A DNA stretch of 13,011 bases from the NCBI GenBank assembly GCA_002393725.1, contig DGTJ01000083.1, positions 1 through 13,011 of the forward strand. Direction: 5' to 3'. Source of the DNA: Prevotella sp. UBA4339. GTDB lineage: Bacteria; Bacteroidota; Bacteroidia; Bacteroidales; Bacteroidaceae. Position numbers and translations under genes: made by a program. Positions 7,458 to 13,011 of this stretch are shown here, piece after piece (position 1 is the first letter of the stretch; the number at the start of each line of letters is the position of its first letter). A model generated the notes under the pieces. The model was not told where the DNA came from. It did not search any database and worked only from the letters and a program-made list of their open reading frames with translations.

Positions 7458-7499
7458 CGCAGCAACGTGCCATTCTTTCAAGGTGATACCTCAGAATAC

Positions 7500-7554
7500 T
7501 GCATGACTGGGATGTTAGGTCTGTGTTAGGTCTGATGTTAGGTTATATGGAAAA
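7500..7554. repeat. Left flanking repeat of the MNT/HEPN module
   Basis: Bases 7500-7543 are identical over 44 bp to 8540-8583. The overlapping segment 7535-7554 (ATGTTAGGTTATATGGAAAA) is identical over 20 bp to 8664-8683. It contains three TGTTAGGT units in inverse orientation to the upstream 12-bp array. It ends about 110 bp before the MNT -7 box. Confidence 0.9.
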
Positions 7555-7665
7555 TAATTTAATCAAAAACAGCGATTTCCTTCCACGATGAACTTTATTC
7601 TGCTAAAATCACATAAAATTTTGCACTTTTTCATATATTATGGTGGCAATGCAGAAATTTTTGAC

Positions 7666-7673
7666 TATTTTTG
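7666..7673 (+). promoter_or_regulatory. -7 box of the MNT/HEPN operon
   Basis: TATTTTTG matches TAnnTTTG and ends 16 bp before the ATG at 7690. No TTTG is found 19-21 bp upstream, so the promoter may be weak or assisted. The position argues against the longer reading frame that begins at 7588. Confidence 0.5.
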
Positions 7674-7689
7674 CAATCGTTTAAGGACT

Positions 7690-8010
7690 ATGAATATGAG
7701 ACGAACGGAAGTTGTAAACCAAATAAGCAAGGCAATACGCAAAGTTGCCCCTACGGCAACTGCTATACTCTATGGGTCGGAGGCACGTGGCGATGCCCGC
7801 AGTGACAGCGACATTGACGTGCTGATTCTGCTCGACGGTGAAAAGCGCGACCTAAAGCAAGAGGACGAATTGTCTGGGGAACTCTATGAAATAGAACTTG
7901 CAACGGGTGTTCTTATCAGTCCGATGATTTTGTTACGCAAGCAATGGGAGAACCGACCATTCAAGACTCCGTTTTATATTAATGTAATGAACGAAGGGAT
8001 AAGAATATGA
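7690..8010 (+). CDS. MNT-type nucleotidyltransferase antitoxin, 106 aa
   Basis: This is a minimal nucleotidyltransferase of the MNT family, usually the antitoxin partner of a HEPN ribonuclease toxin; characterised relatives silence the toxin by attaching AMP to it. The catalytic signature is intact: G29-S30-x-A-R33-G34, then S38-D39-S40-D41-I-D43 followed by VLIL. Asp41 and Asp43 are the expected metal-binding pair; the third carboxylate is less clear to me. I start at the ATG at 7690 (MNMRRTEVV), not the in-frame ATG at 7588, because the extra 34 residues are unlike the family and would overlap the -7 box at 7666-7673. Its stop overlaps the next start by 4 bp (ATGA), so the two genes are translationally coupled. 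Direct repeats flank the pair. Confidence 0.88.
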   Translation: MNMRRTEVVNQISKAIRKVAPTATAILYGSEARGDARSDSDIDVLILLDGEKRDLKQEDELSGELYEIELATGVLISPMILLRKQWENRPFKTPFYINVMNEGIRI

Positions 8011-8417
8011 GTGAGACACTTGATGAACAAAGCCGCACCGACTTGGTGAAATACAGGGTTGAGCGGGCCGATGAGACCTTAAGGGAAGCAAGGCTATTAG
8101 CAAAGGAAGGCTATTACAATGCCGCATTCAACCGCTTGTATTATGCATGCTTCTACGCTGCATTGGCCCTGCTTGTAAAAAACGGCATCCCTACTTCTAC
8201 TCATGCAGGAGTAAAGACAATGCTCGGACTGCATTTCGTATCCAAAGACTTGTTAGAGAAGGAATACGGCAAGACCTTCAGCCGCCTGTTTGAGATTCGT
8301 CATAGTGGCGATTACGATGATTTTGTGTATTGCGACAAAGAGATGACCGACGAATACACACCGCTTGCCGAGGCATTCATCCAAAGGATTAAGGAACTTT
8401 TATTAGAAGACAAATAG
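8007..8417 (+). CDS. HEPN-domain toxin (UPF0332/PF05168 type), 136 aa
   Basis: This is a HEPN-fold protein, the likely toxin partner of the MNT gene it overlaps. HEPN toxins usually act as ribonucleases. The helical signature NAAFNRLYYACFYAALALL (residues 38-56) is typical of the UPF0332/HEPN group. The candidate active-site region is RLFEIRHSGDYDDF: Arg98-x3-Asp102-Tyr103 matches the R..xDY pattern of this subgroup, while Arg93-x5-His99 would satisfy the general R-x4-6-H rule. Which is catalytic cannot be told by eye. The ATG at 8007 overlaps the MNT stop by 4 bp. The full length is present, with no sign of truncation. About 120 bp after the stop begins the second copy of the 44-bp repeat that also precedes the module. 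A role in phage defence or plasmid/segment stability is possible but unproven. Confidence 0.85.
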   Translation: MSETLDEQSRTDLVKYRVERADETLREARLLAKEGYYNAAFNRLYYACFYAALALLVKNGIPTSTHAGVKTMLGLHFVSKDLLEKEYGKTFSRLFEIRHSGDYDDFVYCDKEMTDEYTPLAEAFIQRIKELLLEDK

Positions 8418-8539
8418 AAGTAACGAATTAAAATCACTCGTAAGTTGACAGTACTAAGTATTCGCTCGTCAATTCGCAAACCGCTAAAAATCTATTAGAA
8501 GAAGTAGTTTGGGAGTGGCAAGAGCCTGTCCCATGACTT

Positions 8540-8683
8540 TGCATGACTGGGATGTTAGGTCTGTGTTAGGTCTGATGTTAGGTCTTTGTTACCTTTTTGT
8601 TAGGTGTGAGAGGCATGTTTCAAGAGCGCAATCAATTGAAAACAAGCCAATTACGAATAATCAATGTTAGGTTATATGGAAAA
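8540..8683. repeat. Right flanking repeat of the MNT/HEPN module
   Basis: Bases 8540-8583 duplicate 7500-7543 exactly, and 8664-8683 duplicate 7535-7554. Here the two blocks are separated by 80 bp (8584-8663), including a further TGTTAGGTG unit near 8599, whereas on the left they overlap through ATGTTAGGT. It ends 9 bp before the stop of the minus-strand TPR gene. Confidence 0.9.
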
Positions 8684-8692
8684 ACGTCATAA

Positions 8693-10264
8693 TTACAACA
8701 GCCGCTTGCTGTTGATACGTGAACGGGTGGAGCGTATGGTGTTCTCGCTGATACCCATAATGTGCTGGATAGCCTTATCATCGTATTTCTCATGCTCCAG
8801 TACGGCGAAGAAGATATATTTGGGCGAGAGACGGTTATAGCCCGTTTCCATCTCGTTGACGAATGGCAGGTCTTTCATTTTGTAATATTCCAAGTAGTTG
8901 ATGAAGTCGTCCTTGCTCCAGCGTACGGTTGTGCCGCCATTGGCGATGTCTTCATAGAGCTGTTTGCCTTTGGCGAGGATTCCCGACTGCCGATAGTGCA
9001 AGTCCTCTATTTTCCTGTGGAGCTTGCTGATCTCCGATGCGTTCTCCTTCTGGCTGCTCTCCAGTTCTGCAGCTTTCTTGGTGTATGCCTCCAACTGTAG
9101 TCTTGTCTCTGCCAGATTCTTTTGTGTCCTCATCCCTTGGTAACTCTTATAGCCGAGCCAGCCGATGATGACTACAACAACGAGAAGCGATCCCAGAATC
9201 CAGTTCATGTCTCTCTCCCTGATGTTGCGTTCAGCCGTCTCCTTGTCATACTTCGCCTGAATCTCAGATACTCGCTCGCGCTCTTTTTTCTCATAATACT
9301 TCTGCTGGCGCAATATAATACTGTCTGCTAATGCATTGGCAAGCTTATAGTCCTTCTGCTCCACACTTTGTTGGCGCATCGACTTTAGGATACCAATTTC
9401 TACGATAGCATTTTTATTCATACTAAGAGCCTTATCCCAAACTTCTTTTGCTTTAACAATGCTATCTTCTCTAAATAACAGATTAGAAAGTATCAAATAG
9501 GTACGTGGTTGAGGATGAACACTCGCTGCACGTAATAAATAATTTTTTGCAATTTGAGGGTCACTATTCTCATAAAGCTCTCCTACCCTTGTATAAAGAT
9601 AAGCTTTCTCTTTTTCTGAAAGATAATCACTAAGTGAGAGGCACTCATTAACAAAGATAGCCAAGCTATCTTTGTTTCCTAAAATGGAATAACTAGTTGC
9701 TATATAAAGCAATGCTATAGCTTGTCGCTCTCTATCTTTCATAAGTTTAGCTACATTCAAGGCTTTGTTTGCGTACAATAAAGCCATATCTGCCTCATAT
9801 GAATTACCATTATAGTAAGAAAGAGACTCATATATTTTATGTTTTAGTAAGAGATTATCAGTCTTTTCAGCTTGTTCTTCTGCTTGTTTTATTAGCAGGA
9901 TTCCGACTTTGGGGTCAGCCAGGTTATATGCATTCACCCCCTTGTAATAATAGGCGCGAGCTAATTTCTCATAATCAGAAGTGCTTCTGTAGTATTTGAT
10001 ACTGTAATTTGTAGAATTATCAGTAGAGTCAGGTCCCTTCAGCCGATACCGACATTCTGCCAAAAGTAGAAAATAATACGCAGAATCGGCTTTGGTCTCA
10101 ATCTCACTCATAGGAATGTTTTTGAGTCTTGTCATAGACGAATCTGTTTGATTATGCACTAAAAGAGAATCAATCAGAATCAGCTGTTCATGCATTTTGC
10201 TCCGCTGGCATCCAACTACAACAATGGTCACTAAAGCCAAAAGTGATATTATCATCTTCTTCAT
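8693..10264 (-). CDS. Membrane-spanning TPR protein with C-terminal HTH, putative regulator, 523 aa
   Basis: I see an N-terminal signal with a lipobox-like V-V-G-C (Cys19). About 300 residues of TPR-like paired helices follow (for example YYYKGVNAYNLADPKVGILL). Then come a charged coiled coil (about 320-352), one transmembrane helix at about 355-375 (WILGSLLVVVVIIGWLGY) and a second coiled coil (about 382-425). The C-terminus resembles a LuxR-like helix-turn-helix (AIQHIMGISENTIRSTRSRI). The likely reading is a periplasmic TPR sensor joined through the inner membrane to a cytoplasmic DNA-binding end, a design I associate with Bacteroidota. The frame is open up to 10351, but the upstream part contains the promoter, so I start at the ATG at 10264 with AAAGGA upstream. 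The gene is divergent from the DUF3244-GLPGLI-receptor string, its probable target (inference). Confidence 0.8.
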   Translation of the reverse strand: MKKMIISLLALVTIVVVGCQRSKMHEQLILIDSLLVHNQTDSSMTRLKNIPMSEIETKADSAYYFLLLAECRYRLKGPDSTDNSTNYSIKYYRSTSDYEKLARAYYYKGVNAYNLADPKVGILLIKQAEEQAEKTDNLLLKHKIYESLSYYNGNSYEADMALLYANKALNVAKLMKDRERQAIALLYIATSYSILGNKDSLAIFVNECLSLSDYLSEKEKAYLYTRVGELYENSDPQIAKNYLLRAASVHPQPRTYLILSNLLFREDSIVKAKEVWDKALSMNKNAIVEIGILKSMRQQSVEQKDYKLANALADSIILRQQKYYEKKERERVSEIQAKYDKETAERNIRERDMNWILGSLLVVVVIIGWLGYKSYQGMRTQKNLAETRLQLEAYTKKAAELESSQKENASEISKLHRKIEDLHYRQSGILAKGKQLYEDIANGGTTVRWSKDDFINYLEYYKMKDLPFVNEMETGYNRLSPKYIFFAVLEHEKYDDKAIQHIMGISENTIRSTRSRINSKRLL

Positions 10265-10283
10265 GTCCTTTCGTATTTTTCTG

Positions 10284-10315
10284 CAAAGATACAAAAAAAA
10301 AGGAGTAAAAACAAA
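10284..10315 (-). promoter_or_regulatory. Bacteroidota-type promoter of the TPR-HTH gene
   Basis: On the minus strand, -33 TTTG (10312-10315), a 20-bp spacer of mostly T on that strand, and -7 TATCTTTG (10284-10291). The message would start about 14 nt before the ATG at 10264, which sets the short form of the protein. Confidence 0.8.
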
Positions 10316-10484
10316 GAAGAATGTGTTTTTTCTGTGTTTAACACTTTTCAACGTTGCAAAGGACTGTTAGTCATGTTGCTTTTTCGACACATTTTGACCG
10401 TTGCATTTTATGCAGCACGCTCATTATAAGTCGTTTATGGTCATTTATAATCGCAACACTACTATAAAGAAACCAAAGAAAAAG
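10316..10484. other. Divergent control region with short palindromes
   Basis: Between the two outward promoters lie GTGTTTAACAC (10334-10344), two CGTTGCA words (10352-10358 and 10399-10405) and TGCAT-TTT-ATGCA (10402-10414). These are plausible operator elements for the TPR-HTH protein or another regulator. They are short and could be chance. Confidence 0.35.
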
Positions 10485-10516
10485 TTTGGAGATTTCTTGT
10501 TTTTACCATACCTTTG
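10485..10516 (+). promoter_or_regulatory. Bacteroidota-type promoter of the DUF3244 gene string
   Basis: -33 TTTG (10485-10488), a 20-bp spacer, and -7 TACCTTTG (10509-10516). The expected start near 10522 gives a leader of about 65 nt before the ATG at 10588. The leader contains an imperfect GCCTC/GAGGC hairpin (about 10529-10552). Confidence 0.8.
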
Positions 10517-10587
10517 CACAATGAGAAACGCCTCCAGTGGAGCCAGAGGCTGTTTTGAAGCCAACAATAACATTACAAAATAGTATA

Positions 10588-10956
10588 ATGAGAAAAAGAT
10601 GTTTTATACTCTTGTTAGGAGGATTGATAATGACGCCAACAACAATGCTGGCTTCTATTGATGACGGTGATAATCCTGACGACTACCCAGGTGTTTGGCG
10701 GAGTCCGGCAAAACACTCACATGTATACATCAGTTATGATGAAGTAAGCGGTATCGCCAGTGTTAATTTCACATCCTCTATTAACATAGCAGAAATAGTT
10801 GTATATCTGAACGGTACAGAGATTGACAATTTGGTGGTTGAAGCGGTAGAAGGAACGCATATACCTCTATATTTACCAGTTTATGGATGCGGTGAAATCA
10901 ATATTCAGGTAAAAAGCGGATCAACATTGCTCGCCTCACGCAGTATTAATTTATAA
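10588..10956 (+). CDS. DUF3244-like secreted protein, 122 aa
   Basis: This is a small predicted exported protein with a Sec signal peptide (MRKRCFILLLGGLIM...MLA, cleavage near residue 22). A mature beta-rich domain of about 100 residues follows. The pattern of a hydrophobic strand (HVYISYDEVSGIASVNF), IAEIVVYLNGTEID, and a short final strand SGSTLLASRSINL resembles DUF3244, a Bacteroidota family of unknown function with an immunoglobulin-like fold. I choose the ATG at 10588 because the 17 extra in-frame residues upstream are not signal-like and lie in the transcript leader. It is the first gene after the promoter at 10485-10516, and 54 bp separate it from the next small gene. Family assignment is moderately sure; function is unknown. 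Confidence 0.75.
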   Translation: MRKRCFILLLGGLIMTPTTMLASIDDGDNPDDYPGVWRSPAKHSHVYISYDEVSGIASVNFTSSINIAEIVVYLNGTEIDNLVVEAVEGTHIPLYLPVYGCGEINIQVKSGSTLLASRSINL

Positions 10957-11010
10957 TAAACGGCCTGACTTTTTAAAGTGGGCTCAGTTATTAATTAAAA
11001 ACAAAAAAAG

Positions 11011-11220
11011 ATGAAAAAAGTAATTATATTATTGATGCTGGTTGTAATGACAGCAAGTTCCAATTGTTTGAATGCCAGACCTGTTTATGGATGGTGTGGA
11101 TATTATTATTTTGAACTCCCTGATGATGCCACCAAAGAAGAGATTCGTATCGTTAACGATTATCTCGATTTATTGTGTGACATTGACGAGGAAGAAGTGC
11201 AAGAAGAACAAGAGCCGTAA
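11011..11220 (+). CDS. Small acidic secreted protein, 69 aa, family not recognised
   Basis: I do not recognise a family. The first 23 or so residues form a signal peptide (MKKVIILLMLVVMTASSNCLNA); cleavage is plausible after Ala22. The mature part is about 47 residues. It begins RPVYGWCGYYYFELPDD, rich in aromatics, and ends in a very acidic tail (DIDEEEVQEEQEP). Two cysteines in the mature region could form a disulfide. The ATG follows an A-rich leader; no TAnnTTTG promoter is seen in the 54-bp gap, so it is probably co-transcribed with the DUF3244 gene. It lies upstream of the GLPGLI and receptor-like genes. A role in that envelope system, for instance as a ligand or metal-binding peptide, is only a guess. 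Confidence 0.65.
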   Translation: MKKVIILLMLVVMTASSNCLNARPVYGWCGYYYFELPDDATKEEIRIVNDYLDLLCDIDEEEVQEEQEP

Positions 11221-11257
11221 ATTCGAGCAAAAATTACATTATTCTTTTTAACAACAG

Positions 11258-11293
11258 AATAGGGATAGCAGAATTCAAACTGCTTTCCCTATT
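11258..11293. other. Stem-loop before the GLPGLI gene, possible attenuator or processing site
   Basis: Arm 11258-11271 (AATAGGGATAGCAG) pairs with 11280-11293 over 14 positions with one mismatch, around an 8-base loop. It is not followed by a T-run, and the ATG of the next gene is 15 bp further on. It may tune expression of the last two genes relative to the first two. Confidence 0.55.
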
Positions 11294-11308
11294 ATAGGCA
11301 AAAGACTT

Positions 11309-12142
11309 ATGAAGAAATATCTGCTATTTACGCTAATGCTTTTTGCGTCCCCGGTTGTGTTCGCCCAAACCACTGTTGATACTGTTGACATCAGAATATG
11401 CTATGATGTCAGGATGAGACTTTACAAGAATAAGAAAAAGCGTGTGGATGAGCATTGGCTGGATATCGGGAAGAATGGTATTTCCAAATACTACAGCTAT
11501 TGGAAGCGTGTTGACCAAGAACTGAAGGATAGTGTGTATGCAGCAGGTGGTGATTACGATGAATATAACAAAATAAAACGTGAAAAGGATAATCCTCGCT
11601 CTTCGTTTGAGTTTACTATCTTTAAGAATTATCAGCAGAATGATCAGTTGACAGGAATCTGCACACCCTACTCTGGCAGCAAATATCTGTTCACAGAGGA
11701 GATGGGACAAGACTGGGAGCTCGTCAGCGACTCTGTGCATCACGTTTTAGAGCATCCGTGCCGAAAGGCAACAGCAAGATTTCACGGACGAACCTGGACT
11801 GCCTACTATGCTACAGATATACCTGTTCCGGAAGGTCCTTGGAAACTGTGCGGGCTGCCAGGATTGATAATGTATGCCTGCGATAGCGAGAAAGACTATA
11901 TATTCAGCTGCATGGCGATAAAGACTAAAGTCGGCGAGCCACTTACATTCGATAAGGACAATGCCATTACCATTACACCGCAGAAACTGGAGAAGACACT
12001 TTATGAGTATCGCTCCAACCCATTAATGCCGTTGATGGCCCGTACAGGCGGAGATGTCGTAGTGCGCGACAGCAGGGGGCGGGAAGTGAAACAACGTACG
12101 TATGAGCCCGTGCTTTTGGAATACTATGGAGTAGACAAATAG
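11309..12142 (+). CDS. GLPGLI family protein, 277 aa
   Basis: This is a member of the Bacteroidota GLPGLI family (TIGR01200-type), exported proteins of unsettled function that are very often encoded next to a TonB-receptor-like gene. A signal peptide MKKYLLFTLMLFASPVVFA is followed by cleavage near residue 19 and a TVDTVD start. The name-giving motif is present as G182-L-P-G-L-I187, preceded by the usual GPWKLC and followed by MYACDSE. Length is in the normal range of 230-290. The gene ends 7 bp before the receptor-like start, so the two are surely co-transcribed. A stem-loop at 11258-11293 precedes the ATG. Nothing appears truncated. Confidence 0.9.
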   Translation: MKKYLLFTLMLFASPVVFAQTTVDTVDIRICYDVRMRLYKNKKKRVDEHWLDIGKNGISKYYSYWKRVDQELKDSVYAAGGDYDEYNKIKREKDNPRSSFEFTIFKNYQQNDQLTGICTPYSGSKYLFTEEMGQDWELVSDSVHHVLEHPCRKATARFHGRTWTAYYATDIPVPEGPWKLCGLPGLIMYACDSEKDYIFSCMAIKTKVGEPLTFDKDNAITITPQKLEKTLYEYRSNPLMPLMARTGGDVVVRDSRGREVKQRTYEPVLLEYYGVDK

Positions 12143-12149
12143 GCTTTAC

Positions 12150-13011
12150 ATGAATAGACTATTTGTTATCCTGTCACTCATGTTCTTTATTGTCACAGCA
12201 GTGGATTCTCAGACACTGCTGACGGGGAGAGTAGTATCAGGAGAATCGCATAAGCCACTGGCAAGGGTCAGTGTAGTGGCAGAGGACAATGCCCAAAAGC
12301 CATTGGCTTACGCCCTGACAAAGAGCGACGGAACATTCACGTTAAAAGTGGCAGAAGGCACGTCCTATGAGTCATTGACCTTCTCTCTCATAGGATATGC
12401 CAAGCTGTCTGTTAAGGCAGGGCAGTTCACTGGCGGTCAGACGATAGTTATGAACCAGGAGGCGTATCTGCTGCAGGAAGTGGAAGTGAGGTCACAGCGG
12501 ATACGCCAGCGAAACGACACGCTGAGCTATGGGGTAAGACTTTTCAGTCAGAAACAAGACCGCAGCATTGCTGATGTCATAGCCAAGATGCCGGGTTTGG
12601 AAGTGACTGGTGATGGAGTCATCAGATACCAAGGCAAAGCCATCAGTCATTTCTATATAGAAGGTATGGACCTGATGGGCAGGCAATATGCAATGGCCAA
12701 TGAGAACCTCAGTGCCAAGAAGGTGAAGGAGGTTCAGGTGCTGCTTAATCACCAGGATGTCAAGACCTTACAGGGAACAAATTTCTCGGACCGTGCCGCC
12801 TTGAACCTGGTTCTGGAGGATGATGCCAAGGGGGCCTGGACGGGATTCCTGGAAGCCGGTCTGGGAACGACGATGCAGGAGAGTGATGCTGACAGGCTGT
12901 TGCGAGACGGAAGGCTGATGGGGATGATGTTCGGGGGAAGAATGCAAAGCCTGTCGATGTACAAATGGAACAATACCGGCAAGGGCATCAAAGACGAAGT
13001 GCGCAATCTCG
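12150..13011 (+). CDS. TonB-dependent receptor-like outer-membrane protein, N-terminal part (runs off the window)
   Basis: This is the 5' part (about 287 codons) of a receptor-like protein expected to form an outer-membrane barrel. A signal peptide (MNRLFVILSLMFFIVTAVDS, then QTL) is followed by a carboxypeptidase-regulatory-like beta domain at about 22-105 (TGRVVSGESHKPLARV, GTFTLKV, ITFSLIGY-like strand LTFSLIGYAKL). Then comes a plug-like domain at about 110-200: SIADVIAKMPGLEVTGDG and IRYQGKAISHFYIEGMD are standard plug motifs. The start of the barrel follows. The ATG is 7 bp after the GLPGLI stop. This GLPGLI-receptor pairing is common in Bacteroidota; the substrate is unknown. No SusD-like gene is visible within the window. 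The 3' end is beyond the window. Confidence 0.88.
   Translation, partial: MNRLFVILSLMFFIVTAVDSQTLLTGRVVSGESHKPLARVSVVAEDNAQKPLAYALTKSDGTFTLKVAEGTSYESLTFSLIGYAKLSVKAGQFTGGQTIVMNQEAYLLQEVEVRSQRIRQRNDTLSYGVRLFSQKQDRSIADVIAKMPGLEVTGDGVIRYQGKAISHFYIEGMDLMGRQYAMANENLSAKKVKEVQVLLNHQDVKTLQGTNFSDRAALNLVLEDDAKGAWTGFLEAGLGTTMQESDADRLLRDGRLMGMMFGGRMQSLSMYKWNNTGKGIKDEVRNL

Noticed and set aside
7266..7481. 71-codon minus-strand frame with a repeated LGLMLGLM segment
   Set aside because: The repetition is the 12-bp DNA array read in frame; there is no start context or family resemblance.
7588..7689. 34-residue N-terminal extension of the MNT protein
   Set aside because: It covers the -7 box at 7666-7673 and does not resemble the family N-terminus; the ATG at 7690 is preferred.
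8480..8515. Possible duplicated remnant of the HEPN gene 3' end (TATTAGAAGA occurs near both 8402 and 8492)
   Set aside because: Similarity covers only about 10-12 bases in AT-rich DNA, too short to distinguish from chance.
7500..8683. Insertion sequence or integrated element around the MNT/HEPN pair
   Set aside because: No transposase, integrase or terminal inverted repeats typical of an IS; the flanks are direct repeats tied to a local repeat family.

Overview
The window looks like Bacteroidota chromosome, most likely a Prevotella/Segatella-type gut or oral bacterium. Four promoters match the Bacteroidota sigma-ABfr form (TTTG, exactly 20 bp, TAnnTTTG). The gene families fit too: LruC/DUF4842 lipoproteins, DUF3244, GLPGLI with a TonB-receptor-like protein, and a YbeY without the third canonical zinc histidine. 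The genus is inferred from style, not proven.

Layout: (1) 46-4232 holds two divergent surface-lipoprotein genes of the LruC/DUF4842 type, a 424-aa protein on the minus strand and an 835-aa multidomain protein on the plus strand. About 400 bp of promoter-bearing DNA separates them. A perfect 15-bp hairpin at 4274-4307 ends the larger gene and also faces the convergent operon. (2) 4332-6842 (minus) is a compact housekeeping operon in the order ruvB, coaD, ybeY, DUF3332 lipoprotein, read from a near-leaderless promoter at 6853-6884. (3) 6885-8692 is an accessory, repeat-dense segment. It contains overlapping perfect palindromes, a 21-bp-phased ATAAGTG array, a 12-bp AAGACCTAACAT tandem array with scattered inverted copies, and a two-gene MNT nucleotidyltransferase/HEPN toxin-antitoxin module bracketed by identical 44-bp direct repeats. 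(4) 8693-10264 (minus) encodes a lipobox/TPR/transmembrane/coiled-coil/HTH protein, probably a membrane-spanning regulator. (5) 10588 to the window end (plus) is a divergent gene string: DUF3244 protein, a 69-aa acidic secreted protein, a GLPGLI protein, and the start of a TonB-receptor-like outer-membrane protein that runs off the edge.

How it fits together: regions 4 and 5 look like one unit. The TPR-HTH protein could sense a periplasmic signal and control the divergent envelope operon; this is inferred from gene order and architecture. The ruvB operon supplies unrelated core functions (Holliday-junction branch migration, CoA synthesis, rRNA maturation). The MNT/HEPN pair has its own -10-like box and looks like a module resident in a repeat-rich intergenic hot spot. 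The most unusual content is the non-coding repeat architecture at 7054-7554 and 8540-8683. The paired repeats around the toxin-antitoxin module appear related by an 89-bp deletion or expansion between 9-bp ATGTTAGGT units.
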